DNA of 42,997 bases from Rhabdothermincola sp037478855. Lineage in GTDB: Bacteria > Actinomycetota > Acidimicrobiia > Acidimicrobiales > Acidimicrobilacustridaceae. The DNA is taken from positions 1 to 42,997 of the forward strand of contig JBBFLY010000020.1 of NCBI GenBank assembly GCA_037478855.1, read 5' to 3'. Both the position numbers and the translations under genes were made by a program. Below, in pieces: positions 32,630 through 40,245 of this stretch (within the stretch, counting starts at the first letter, position 1; each line of letters opens with the position of its first letter). The notes under the pieces were generated by a model. It saw only the letters and a program-made list of their open reading frames with translations. It did not search any database and was not told where the DNA came from.

Positions 32630-34489
32630 ATGAGCGTGGACTCCCAGCAGCTCGAGCTCGAGCGCGCGGCACTGGAACGCAAGGATCGAGAGGAGCTGAG
32701 CGCCATCGCGGTCGCGTTGGGTGGCAAGCCTGGCTCCCGGGCCCGAAAGGCCGAGATCGTCGATCTCATCCTCGAGCTGGCAGGCGTGACGACGCCTACG
32801 AACGCCGAGGAGGGCAACGGCTCGTCCGAAGCCAAGCCCAAGCGGACCCGTCGGAGCAGGAACGGCGACTCCGAGGAGGCCTCCGGCTCCGAGCTGGCGG
32901 GCGACGGCGAAGCCGTCTCCTCGAGCGGTGAGGAGCCACCCGGGACCGCGGGGGACGACGTCGCGTCGGCCGCTGAGAACCGGGTGGAGGCCGACGCCAC
33001 CGGCGATCAGCCCACCGGGGAGGCCGTGAGTGCGGCCGCGCCTGAGCCAGCCGTCGGGACCGTCGCCGAGCGCGAGACGACATCGGGAGAGCCATCCTCC
33101 TCGGGAGCGTCGGCCGAGACGGCCCCATCCGGAGACCGCAACGAGCAGGACCGTGCCGCGGACGGCGGCGCTGGTGCCGGCAGCGCCGAGGGCGACCGCA
33201 GCCAGCGGGCTGGACAGGGCCAAGCGCCCGGCAACCGGGGCGAAGGCCAGCGCGACGAGCCGGAGCCGGGCAACCGGCGTCGACGTCGCCGTGGCCGGGA
33301 TCGCGACCGCGATCGCGACCGGGGTGAGCGTCCGGAGGAGCAGTGGCAGGGTGAGCCGGTGGAGGTCGAGGGCTACCTCGACCTGCGCGATGAGGGCTAC
33401 GGCTTCCTGCGACTGAAGGGCTACCTGCCGAGCAAGGACGACGTGTACGTCTCGGTGAAGCAGGTCCGGCAGTTCGGGCTGCGCAAGGGCGACCGGGTCA
33501 AGGGCGCTGCCCGCCCGGCGGGCCGCAACGAGAAGAACCCGGCCCTGCTGCGGATCGACCAGGTCAACGGTCTCGACCCCGAGCTGGCACGTCAGCGCCC
33601 CCGCTTCGAGGACCTCACCCCGCTCTTCCCCGACGAGAAGCTCCGCCTCGAGACCCCGGACGATCCCACCAACATGACGGCGAGGATCATCGACCTGATC
33701 GCTCCGATCGGCAAGGGCCAGCGTGGCCTCATCGTCTCGCCCCCGAAGGCCGGCAAGACGACGATCATGAAGCAGATCGCCCGCTCGATCGAGACCAACA
33801 ACCCCGAGGTGCACCTCATCGTGCTGCTCGTCGACGAGCGGCCTGAAGAGGTCACCGACATGCGTCGATGGGTGCGTGGCGAGGTGGCGGCCTCCACCTT
33901 CGACCGCCCCAGCGACGAGCACACCATGGTCGCCGAGCTGACGATCGAGCGGGCCAAGCGGATGGTCGAGGAGGGCAAGGACGTCGTGATCATCCTCGAC
34001 GGCATCACGCGGCTCGCCCGGGCGTACAACCTCGCTGCGCCCGCGACCGGTCGGATCATGTCAGGTGGCATCGACACCGGTGCGTTGTACCCGCCGAAGA
34101 AGTTCTTCGGTGCTGCCCGCAACATCGAGGAGGGCGGTTCGCTCACCATCCTCGCCACCGCGCTGGTCGAGACCGGCTCGAAGATGGACGAGGTGATCTT
34201 CGAGGAGTTCAAGGGCACCGGCAACATGGAGCTTCGCCTCGACCGCAAGCTCGCAGAGCGACGGATCTACCCGGCCATCGACGTGGACGGGTCGTCGACC
34301 CGCCACGAGGAGCTGCTGTTCGACCGCAAGCAGCTGCAGATGGTCTGGAAGCTGCGTCGGGTGCTCAGCGGTCTCAGCGAAGGTGGGAGCGGAGCCGGTC
34401 TCGAGATGCTCATCGACCGTCTGTCGAGCTTCAGGACCAACGACGAGTTCCTGGCCGAGGTGGCCAAGGCCCCGTCGGTTGGCGTCTAG
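32630..34489 (+). CDS. rho: Transcription termination factor Rho with long disordered insert
   Basis: This is a 619-residue hexameric RNA helicase that ends transcription. A Rho_N helical domain (about 15-57, REELSAIAVALG...KAEIVDLILEL) is followed by about 185 residues rich in Glu, Ser, Gly and Ala that turn basic (RRRRRRGRDRDRDRDRGER). An OB-fold RNA-binding domain (about 247-315, YLDLRDEGYGFLR) comes next. The ATPase has Walker A SPPKAGKTT (Lys376), Walker B VVIILDGITRLARAYN, and the loop ALYPPKKFFGAARN that grips RNA. The low-complexity insert is typical of actinobacterial Rho and may help RNA binding. AAAGAGG precedes the ATG at 32630. E. coli Rho is only about 420 residues. Confidence 0.95.
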   Translation: MSVDSQQLELERAALERKDREELSAIAVALGGKPGSRARKAEIVDLILELAGVTTPTNAEEGNGSSEAKPKRTRRSRNGDSEEASGSELAGDGEAVSSSGEEPPGTAGDDVASAAENRVEADATGDQPTGEAVSAAAPEPAVGTVAERETTSGEPSSSGASAETAPSGDRNEQDRAADGGAGAGSAEGDRSQRAGQGQAPGNRGEGQRDEPEPGNRRRRRRGRDRDRDRDRGERPEEQWQGEPVEVEGYLDLRDEGYGFLRLKGYLPSKDDVYVSVKQVRQFGLRKGDRVKGAARPAGRNEKNPALLRIDQVNGLDPELARQRPRFEDLTPLFPDEKLRLETPDDPTNMTARIIDLIAPIGKGQRGLIVSPPKAGKTTIMKQIARSIETNNPEVHLIVLLVDERPEEVTDMRRWVRGEVAASTFDRPSDEHTMVAELTIERAKRMVEEGKDVVIILDGITRLARAYNLAAPATGRIMSGGIDTGALYPPKKFFGAARNIEEGGSLTILATALVETGSKMDEVIFEEFKGTGNMELRLDRKLAERRIYPAIDVDGSSTRHEELLFDRKQLQMVWKLRRVLSGLSEGGSGAGLEMLIDRLSSFRTNDEFLAEVAKAPSVGV

Positions 34490-34507
34490 ACCGATCCGGT
34501 GGGCGGT

Positions 34508-34524
34508 GGCGGGAGTTGCCCGCC
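34508..34524 (+). terminator. G/C hairpin between rho and rpmE
   Basis: GGCGGG (34508-34513) pairs with CCCGCC (34519-34524) around AGTTG. It lies 19 nt past the rho stop and could end or attenuate the rho transcript before rpmE. No U-run follows. Confidence 0.4.
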
Positions 34525-34579
34525 CGCAGTGATTCCCGGCACACTGGCCCGTCCCACCCCACTGACTGGAGTCCGTGCG

Positions 34580-34789
34580 ATGAAGGCAGACATCCACCCC
34601 GAGTACGTCCCTGCGACCGTCCGGTGCTCGTGCGGCAACACCTTCACCACCCGGTCGACGAAGGCCGAGCTGCACGTGGAGCTGTGCAACGAGTGCCACC
34701 CCTTCTACACGGGCACCCAGAAGCTGGTGGACACCGGCGGGCGGATCGAGAAGTTCGAGAGGCGCTACGGCAAGCGCCGCAAGCGCTGA
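34580..34789 (+). CDS. rpmE: 50S ribosomal protein L31, zinc-binding form
   Basis: This is a 69-residue large-subunit protein. Cys16, Cys18, Cys36 and Cys39 mark the zinc-binding C+ form. The motifs are MKADIHPEY, CSCGNTFTTRST and CNECHPFYTGTQK, with a basic tail GKRRKR. TGGAGT lies upstream of the ATG at 34580. The position after rho is the standard actinobacterial order. A C- paralogue used in zinc shortage may exist elsewhere. Confidence 0.96.
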   Translation: MKADIHPEYVPATVRCSCGNTFTTRSTKAELHVELCNECHPFYTGTQKLVDTGGRIEKFERRYGKRRKR

Positions 34790-34811
34790 CCGGGCCGACA
34801 GGGAGGCGACC

Positions 34812-35813
34812 GTCCCACTCGACCCCGAGCAGAGAGCCCGCCTCCTCCAGGCCAAGCTGCGTGCCCTGGTCGGCGAAGCGGGTCTGGTTGACACCGGCGA
34901 TCCCGCGCTCGAGCCGGTCGGCTTCCCCGCGGGCGCCGCGCTCCGCCAGGCTGGGCGCGCGTTCGTGCTCCTCGATGAGCCCCGGGGACGCGGTCTCGGC
35001 AGAGCGATCGCCTGGGCGATCCAGCACGACGCGGGTGAGGTGCACCTCCTGGTAGAGGAGAGCGCCGGCATCTTCGCCCGTCAGGCCCGCTACTTCCGCC
35101 GGGCGCCAACCGTCTGGCAGGTGAGCGGTCGTTCTCTGGTGCCGGCAGCACCCGAGCCGCTCCAGCCGCCGCTGTCACCGCCTGAGGAGGCCCTTGATCT
35201 CGTCGGTCTGCTCGCGGAGGAGGGCGTTGACATCGTCATCGAGCACGGTGAGGTCCGGGGCGAGATCCTCGGCTTGGAGATCGCCCGCATCGTGGTCGAC
35301 GAAGCGGGAGCACGGATCGAGGTCGGAGTGGGTCGCCACGATCGTGAGGCGTTCGCGCTGGTCCACGGCGACCTGCCGACCCGGGACGCGCTGCGCAGCG
35401 TCATCGACAGCGTGCGTCGCCAGCGTCAGCCCGGTGATCTTCGACATCCCCTCGCCCGGTTGGCTCCTGAGCGGTGGATGCGGTCGGTGCTCATGGCCGA
35501 GCCGGAGCGCATCGGTGCCCGATCGCTCGAGCCGGTCGAGCCGACCGTCCCCCGTGACAGCGTGAAGGACGTGGTGGCGGCGGTCGCTGTCGGAGTCGAC
35601 CGCGATGACCGACCGGTCGTGGTCGCCTGCTCGGTCGGCATCGACTTGGACCTCGTACCCTCCGCCGCTGACGCCCGCGCCGCCCACGCCCCCGGGGCCC
35701 GACTGCTGCTCGCCGTGCCACCCCGTGACGCGCACCCCGTGACCAAGCGCTTGGCCGCCGCGCTCGACGAGCCCGCGGAGATCGTCGAGATCGCCGGCGA
35801 CTGGCGCGCCTGA
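34812..35813 (+). CDS. Unrecognised conserved-looking protein between rpmE and prfA; non-canonical start
   Basis: This protein is up to 333 residues long and I do not know its family. Good protein-like sequence starts at PLDPEQRARLLQAKLRALVGEAGLVDTG, right after GGGAGG and a 5-nt spacer, but the codon there is GTC. The frame has no ATG, GTG or TTG until GTG at 34965, which would remove 51 residues. The middle contains a segment like VHLLVEESAGIFARQARYF. The C-terminal half alternates beta strands and helices (IARIVVDEAGARIEVGVG, VVVACSVGIDLDLV). There is no signal peptide or membrane helix. It probably belongs to the rpmE-prfA-prmC transcript. A conventional caller would begin at 34965. Confidence 0.65.
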   Translation, partial: VPLDPEQRARLLQAKLRALVGEAGLVDTGDPALEPVGFPAGAALRQAGRAFVLLDEPRGRGLGRAIAWAIQHDAGEVHLLVEESAGIFARQARYFRRAPTVWQVSGRSLVPAAPEPLQPPLSPPEEALDLVGLLAEEGVDIVIEHGEVRGEILGLEIARIVVDEAGARIEVGVGRHDREAFALVHGDLPTRDALRSVIDSVRRQRQPGDLRHPLARLAPERWMRSVLMAEPERIGARSLEPVEPTVPRDSVKDVVAAVAVGVDRDDRPVVVACSVGIDLDLVPSAADARAAHAPGARLLLAVPPRDAHPVTKRLAAALDEPAEIVEIAGDWRA

Positions 35814-35822
35814 CCGCCCCTC

Positions 35823-35828
35823 TACCCT
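35823..35828 (+). promoter_or_regulatory. -10-like hexamer of prfA
   Basis: TACCCT ends 7 nt before the prfA ATG, and it begins 10 nt after the previous stop. There is no clear ribosome-binding site, so a leaderless prfA-prmC transcript is likely. Confidence 0.5.
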
Positions 35829-35835
35829 GGGAAGC

Positions 35836-36909
35836 ATGCACGACCGGCTTGCCGAGCTCGAGAAGGAGTACGTCGAGGTCGAGGCGCGCCTGGCGGATCC
35901 AACCGTGCTGGCCGACCAGTCCCGCTATGCCGAGACCGCACGTCGCTACCGGGAGCTCGAGGAGATCGTGGTGCGCTACCGGCGGCTGCGGGATCTGCGC
36001 AGCGACCTGGACACGGCACGCGAGCTCTACGCGGAGGCCGACGCCGGCGATCGGGCGTTGCTGCGCGCGGAGATCGACGACGTGGAGCGCCAGATCGCCG
36101 AGCTCGAGGAGGCGATCAAGTTGCTGCTGCTGCCCCGCGATCCGAACGACGACAAGAACGTCATCGTCGAGATCCGCGGCGCCGAGGGCGGTGAGGAGGC
36201 GAACCTGTTCGCTCGGGACCTGTTCGAGATGTACCGCGCGTACGCGTCTCGCATGGGCTGGACGTTCGAGCTGCTCGGCTCGAACCCCTCTGATCTCGGA
36301 GGCTTCGCCGAGGTGTCGTTCCTGCTGCGTGGCCCCGGGGTGTGGAGTCGCATGAAGCACGAGGGTGGCCCGCATCGGGTGCAGCGGGTCCCGGTCACCG
36401 AGTCACAGGGTCGCATCCACACGTCCTCCGCGACCGTGACTGTGCTGCCCGAGGCCGATGAGATCGAGATCGAGATCGACCCGAACGACCTCCAGATCGA
36501 CGTCTACCGCTCGTCGGGTCCGGGTGGTCAGTCGGTCAACACGACGGACTCTGCGGTGCGGATCACCCACAAGCCGACCGGCATCGTCGTGTCGATGCAG
36601 GACGAGAAGAGCCAGATCCAGAACCGGGCCAAGGCCATGAAGGTGCTGCGGGCCCGTCTGCTCCAGCGCGAGCAGGAGCGCCAGCAGGCGGAGCTGTCGT
36701 CAGCTCGCAAGGGGCAGGTCGGAGGCGGTGGTCGATCAGAGAAGATCCGCACCTACAACTTCAAGGAGAACCGGGTCACCGACCATCGCATCGGCTTGAC
36801 GCTCTACAAGCTCGACAAGGTGCTCGGTGGCGAGCTCGACGAGATCGTCGACGCGCTGGTCGCCGATGAGCGCAGCCGTCAGCTGCAGGCAGCCGGCTCG
36901 GCAGCGTGA
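35836..36909 (+). CDS. prfA: Peptide chain release factor 1
   Basis: This 357-residue factor reads UAA and UAG. The PxT codon-recognition motif appears as RVPVTESQGRIHTSS, which marks RF1 rather than RF2. The GGQ motif is SSGPGGQSVNTTDSAVRI, whose Gln is methylated by PrmC, the next gene. The N-terminal coiled-coil domain covers about 1-100. Its stop overlaps the prmC GTG as GTGA, so the pair is translationally coupled. Since it ends translation at UAG, it is the factor expected to act on the TAG in lacZ. Confidence 0.96.
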   Translation: MHDRLAELEKEYVEVEARLADPTVLADQSRYAETARRYRELEEIVVRYRRLRDLRSDLDTARELYAEADAGDRALLRAEIDDVERQIAELEEAIKLLLLPRDPNDDKNVIVEIRGAEGGEEANLFARDLFEMYRAYASRMGWTFELLGSNPSDLGGFAEVSFLLRGPGVWSRMKHEGGPHRVQRVPVTESQGRIHTSSATVTVLPEADEIEIEIDPNDLQIDVYRSSGPGGQSVNTTDSAVRITHKPTGIVVSMQDEKSQIQNRAKAMKVLRARLLQREQERQQAELSSARKGQVGGGGRSEKIRTYNFKENRVTDHRIGLTLYKLDKVLGGELDEIVDALVADERSRQLQAAGSAA

Positions 36910-37793
36910 GCGGGTCGGAAGCCGTCACCTGGCGCGCCTTCTTCGACGAGGCCGTCCGTCGGCTGACGGAGGCCGGGTTCCCGTCGCCACAGGTCGATGC
37001 CCGGCGCATCGTGGAACGAGCTGGGGGGTTCGAGCCCGCGGAGTGGTACCGCGGCCTCGACGAGCACGCCACCCGGAGAGGCGTGGCGTTCTTCGATCGC
37101 ATGCTCGAGCGGCGACTGGCCGGTGAGCCCCTCCAGTACGTGCTCGGTCGATGGGGGTTTCGGACGCTCGACCTGCTGGTCGACCGGAGAGTGCTGATCC
37201 CGCGCCCGGAGACCGAGGTGGTGGTCGAGCACGCGGTCGCCGAGCTCGACCGCTTGGCGCAGGCGACTGAGCGCCCGCTGGTGGCCGCTGATCTCGGGAC
37301 CGGATCGGGCGCGATCGCGCTCTCGCTGGTCGCAGAGCGATCGCGGGTCGAGGTGTGGGCCGTCGACGTCTCGCCAGAAGCCCTGGAGGTGGCGGGCGCG
37401 AACCTGGCCGGGCTGGGGCAGCGGGCGTCACGGGTCCGACTGGCTGAGGGGGACTGGTTCGGTGCGCTGCCCGGCGAGCTCCGGGGCGCGCTCGACCTGG
37501 TGGTGAGCAACCCGCCGTATGTCGGTGCGAGCGAGGAGCTGCCGGGAGAGGTGATCGACTGGGAGCCGGGCCGGGCTCTCATCGCCGGACCGGTGGGAAC
37601 CGAGGCGCTCGAGCACCTGCTCCGTGAAGCGCCGCAGTGGCTGAGCCGCCCCGGAGCGGTCGTCCTCGAGCTCGCCCCATCGCAGGCCGAGAGGATGCGC
37701 CGGCTCGCCGAGATGCTGGGCTACGACGAGGCTCGTGTGGAGCCGGATCTCACCGGCAGGCCGCGGGTCCTCGTCGCCCGGCTCAGGTCGTGA
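36906..37793 (+). CDS. prmC: Release factor glutamine methyltransferase
   Basis: This 295-residue SAM-dependent enzyme methylates the GGQ glutamine of release factors. An N-terminal helical substrate domain (about 1-80, with GEPLQYVLGRWGF) precedes the Rossmann domain. The SAM motif is ADLGTGSGAIALSL, and the catalytic NPPY is at 202-205 in VVSNPPYVGASEELP. The GTG at 36906 overlaps the prfA stop. The last 11 bases overlap the end of the convergent zinc-ribbon gene. In many actinobacteria tsaC follows; it is absent here. Confidence 0.94.
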   Translation: MSGSEAVTWRAFFDEAVRRLTEAGFPSPQVDARRIVERAGGFEPAEWYRGLDEHATRRGVAFFDRMLERRLAGEPLQYVLGRWGFRTLDLLVDRRVLIPRPETEVVVEHAVAELDRLAQATERPLVAADLGTGSGAIALSLVAERSRVEVWAVDVSPEALEVAGANLAGLGQRASRVRLAEGDWFGALPGELRGALDLVVSNPPYVGASEELPGEVIDWEPGRALIAGPVGTEALEHLLREAPQWLSRPGAVVLELAPSQAERMRRLAEMLGYDEARVEPDLTGRPRVLVARLRS

Positions 37794-38523
37794 AGGTGAT
37801 GCTGTTCACCAAGCGGTCGAACGAGGGGTGGTCCTGATAGGCGGACTGTGACTGGATGACGTAGAGCATCTTCCCTCTGAGCACGAGCAGTGCCCGGGCG
37901 GTCGCCGGCTGACCGCCTTGCTTGAGGCCCTTGACCGTGACCAACAGTGCGGGTTGTCCGCGGAAGGTCTTCTCCGTCACGTCCTTCGACAGGGTGCCCC
38001 CGAGCGCCTCGGCCCAGCTCTGAGCGAACGTCCGGAGCTGCTCCTGCTTCGGGGTGGCATCGCTGACCGGTACCTCGCTGTAGGAGACGCTGAGCGTCGT
38101 CTCGGCTCCGACGTCGGTGTGGATCCGATCCATGCGACCGTCGTCGGCCGGTGGGTAGGGCTGGAAGCCGTCGAGGACGTCACCGGGGAACATCGCGGTG
38201 AAGCCACCGTCGGCATCGTCGTAGGGCTTCCAGCCGTCGTACTCCGGTCCCTTCAGGCCGGGTACCTGGTCGCGCACGGCGTCGACCACCGCGGTGTCGT
38301 CGCCCGTCACCCCGAGCAGCACGGCGAGCACGCCGATGAGCAGCACCCCCCCGAGGCCGATGAGTGCCAGGGTGCCGAGCCCCCGCTTCTTGGCCGGTGC
38401 CGGTCGGGCGCTGACGCTCGCCGGGATGGATGTCGGGTCGGTCATCCGGGTGCCGCACAACCGGCAGTGGGTCTCCTGCTCCTTGTGGGCCGCTCCGCAC
38501 GAGGGACAGCGGTACTTGGCCAT
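37783..38523 (-). CDS. Zinc-ribbon membrane protein of unknown function
   Basis: This is a 246-residue single-pass protein. Cys6, Cys9, Cys20 and Cys23 (CPSCG...CRLCG) form a zinc ribbon at the cytosolic N-terminus. A flexible Pro/Ala/Ser linker leads to one membrane helix (about 49-72). The outer domain (about 90-246) resembles small alpha/beta domains seen in bacterial surface proteins (GFTAMFPGDVLDGFQ, ALLVLRGKMLYVIQ). No enzyme motif is visible. TAGTTT ends 6 nt before the ATG. It overlaps the prmC end tail to tail by 11 bp. The same layout is found in putative sensor or stress proteins, so the role is open. Confidence 0.7.
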   Translation of the reverse strand: MAKYRCPSCGAAHKEQETHCRLCGTRMTDPTSIPASVSARPAPAKKRGLGTLALIGLGGVLLIGVLAVLLGVTGDDTAVVDAVRDQVPGLKGPEYDGWKPYDDADGGFTAMFPGDVLDGFQPYPPADDGRMDRIHTDVGAETTLSVSYSEVPVSDATPKQEQLRTFAQSWAEALGGTLSKDVTEKTFRGQPALLVTVKGLKQGGQPATARALLVLRGKMLYVIQSQSAYQDHPSFDRLVNSITFTT

Positions 38524-38529
38524 GGTTGA

Positions 38530-38535
38530 AAACTA
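38530..38535 (-). promoter_or_regulatory. -10-like hexamer of the zinc-ribbon gene
   Basis: On the minus strand TAGTTT ends 6 nt before the ATG at 38523, with TCAACC between. A leaderless transcript is likely. Confidence 0.45.
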
Positions 38536-38601
38536 GCCCTCCTCCGGGCTCGGCGATTGGTCGACGGGCAGCCCGCGGTCGTGTCGCCTAGCGCCCGGCG
38601 G

Positions 38602-39651
38602 CTACCGGGCGGGCTCGACGAGGATCTTGGCGTGCCCGTCCGGGTGGGCCAGGTCATGAAAGGCGCCGGGCACCTGCTCGAGGCTCACCTGGCCGGTGAT
38701 GAGGGGAGCGACATCGATCTCCCCCTCGGCGATCGACCGGAGGGTGTCGGCGAACTCGACCGGGTCGTAGCCGAACGCGAAGCGGATCTCGAGCTCTTTC
38801 ACCACGGCCCGCATCGGCCGGACGGTGTCGGGTTGCATGCAGACGCCGACCACCACGATCTGGCTGCCACGCGGCGCGGCTCGCATCGCGGTGTCGAGCA
38901 GACCGGGGGCGCCGACGGCCTCGAACAGCACGAGCGGCTTGCGACCGTCGAGGCCGCGCCACACCTCGATGGGCTCGTCGACCTGCGGATCGACCGTAGC
39001 GTGCGCCCCCATGGTCGCGGCCAGCTCCCGCCGTCGCGGTGAGAGGTCCGCGGCCACGATGGGCTCGACGCCTCTGAGTGCGAGCGCAGCGATCGTGGCC
39101 AGGCCGACAGGGCCGCAGCCGAGGACCAAAGCGGCCGTCCGCGCACCGGCGTTGGAGCGGTTCACGGCGTGCAGGCCGACCGCGAACGGCTCGGTGAGGG
39201 CGGCCGAGCGGGGATCGAGGCCGTTGGGGACCTTGAGGGCGAGGGGGTCCGACAGCACCATTAGCTCTCCGTAGCCGCCTGGGTACCGGTTCGAGTAGCC
39301 GATGGCGTGCAGGCCGGTGGCGTCGAAGGTGACGGGGATCGACACCACGATGTCGCCGACCGCGCAGTTAGCGGTGCTCTCACCTAGCTCGACCACCTCA
39401 CCACAGAATTCATGGCCCATCACGACATCGCGGGCGGGATCCATCACCCTCGGTGCGGGCATGCCGCCCGGGGTAGCGTCGGATGCCTCCAAGGCCATCT
39501 CGACCATCTCCTCGGCGTGGTCGAGCGCGTGCAGGTCCGAGCCGCAGATCCCACAGGCCAGCGTTCGTACGAGCACCTGTGCCGGACCGGGCGACGGGTC
39601 GGCGATCTCGTCGACGACCAGCTGACCTCGGCGCATCACCACTGCTCGCAT
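38602..39651 (-). CDS. Zinc-type alcohol dehydrogenase (MDR family), without structural zinc loop
   Basis: This is a 349-residue medium-chain dehydrogenase. The catalytic zinc ligands are Cys36 in CGICGSDLH and the His/Glu of MGHEFCGEVV. The Rossmann motif is VLGCGPVGLATIAAL, followed by an acidic residue in AADLS that favours NAD. The four-cysteine structural zinc loop of classical enzymes is missing. An extra segment (HAEEMVEMALEASDATPGG) lies between the catalytic residues. The substrate is unknown. GAGGGGG precedes the ATG at 39651, so translation is leadered. It is divergent from the cyclic-nucleotide-binding gene across 74 bp. Confidence 0.85.
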   Translation of the reverse strand: MRAVVMRRGQLVVDEIADPSPGPAQVLVRTLACGICGSDLHALDHAEEMVEMALEASDATPGGMPAPRVMDPARDVVMGHEFCGEVVELGESTANCAVGDIVVSIPVTFDATGLHAIGYSNRYPGGYGELMVLSDPLALKVPNGLDPRSAALTEPFAVGLHAVNRSNAGARTAALVLGCGPVGLATIAALALRGVEPIVAADLSPRRRELAATMGAHATVDPQVDEPIEVWRGLDGRKPLVLFEAVGAPGLLDTAMRAAPRGSQIVVVGVCMQPDTVRPMRAVVKELEIRFAFGYDPVEFADTLRSIAEGEIDVAPLITGQVSLEQVPGAFHDLAHPDGHAKILVEPAR

Positions 39652-39713
39652 CGTGTCCCCCTCGTGTCGTAGCAACCGTAGCGTCGACCGGCGCGCCACG
39701 GCGTCGGGTGCTC

Positions 39714-39719
39714 TAGAGT
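39714..39719 (+). promoter_or_regulatory. -10-like hexamer of the cyclic-nucleotide-binding gene
   Basis: TAGAGT ends 6 nt before the ATG at 39726, and no ribosome-binding site is present. It matches the start-proximal pattern of the window. Confidence 0.45.
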
Positions 39720-39725
39720 CGCACC

Positions 39726-40157
39726 ATGTTCGGGAGCAGGAAGAAGGCGGTCGACGGCGTTGCGAAGCTGAAGGGCGTCTCGTTCTTCGACGGCTTCACG
39801 GACGAGGAGCTGCATCGGGTCGCCGAGCTCGCGGATGAGGTCGAGGCGGAACCCGGTGCGGTGCTGGTCGACCAGGGTCGGGTGGGCCTCGAGTGCTACG
39901 TGATCCTGGAGGGCAACGCCAGCGTGTACTACGGCGATGAGCACGTGGCCACCGTCGGGCCTGGTTCGATGGTGGGGGAGATGGCGCTCATCGAGCACCG
40001 ACCGCGCAACGCCACTGTCATCGCCGACACCCCGATGAAGCTGCTCGTGTTCGACACGAAACACTTCAAGCAGCTGCTCGAGGAGATGCCGAAGGCTCAC
40101 GATCGGGTGATGGAGATGCTCGCTGCGCGCCTTCGGGCTCGGCAGAGCCAGCAGTGA
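39726..40157 (+). CDS. Stand-alone cyclic-nucleotide-binding domain protein
   Basis: This 143-residue protein consists of one cNMP-binding domain with no helix-turn-helix, kinase or channel part. The binding cassette is VGEMALIEHRPRNATV, with Glu85 and Arg94 in the places that hold ribose and phosphate in CRP and PKA. The N-terminal helix LKGVSFFDGFTDEELHRVAELADE and the C-terminal basic helix (HDRVMEMLAARLRARQ) are typical caps. It cannot act as a DNA-binding CRP alone and may regulate a partner. Its partner and nucleotide are unknown. Confidence 0.85.
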   Translation: MFGSRKKAVDGVAKLKGVSFFDGFTDEELHRVAELADEVEAEPGAVLVDQGRVGLECYVILEGNASVYYGDEHVATVGPGSMVGEMALIEHRPRNATVIADTPMKLLVFDTKHFKQLLEEMPKAHDRVMEMLAARLRARQSQQ

Positions 40158-40175
40158 GCCAGGCCCTCTGTCCCG

Positions 40176-40224
40176 GCTGAGCGGCACCACCGGCCATGGC
40201 CGTCGTCCGGCACCTCCGCTCAGC
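40176..40224. terminator. Hairpin between convergent cNMP and thiolase-like genes
   Basis: GCTGAGCGG (40176-40184) pairs perfectly with CCGCTCAGC (40216-40224). The 31-base interior contains a further palindrome, CGGCCATGGCCG. It sits in the 88-bp gap between convergent stops and can serve both strands. Confidence 0.5.
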
Positions 40225-40245
40225 AAGGGTGATCACTCCCGCTGA

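Noticed and set aside
33270..33330. Repeated cgcgatcgcgac units in rho as a DNA repeat element
   Set aside because: They encode the RDRDRDRD stretch of the disordered basic insert, which is protein low complexity.
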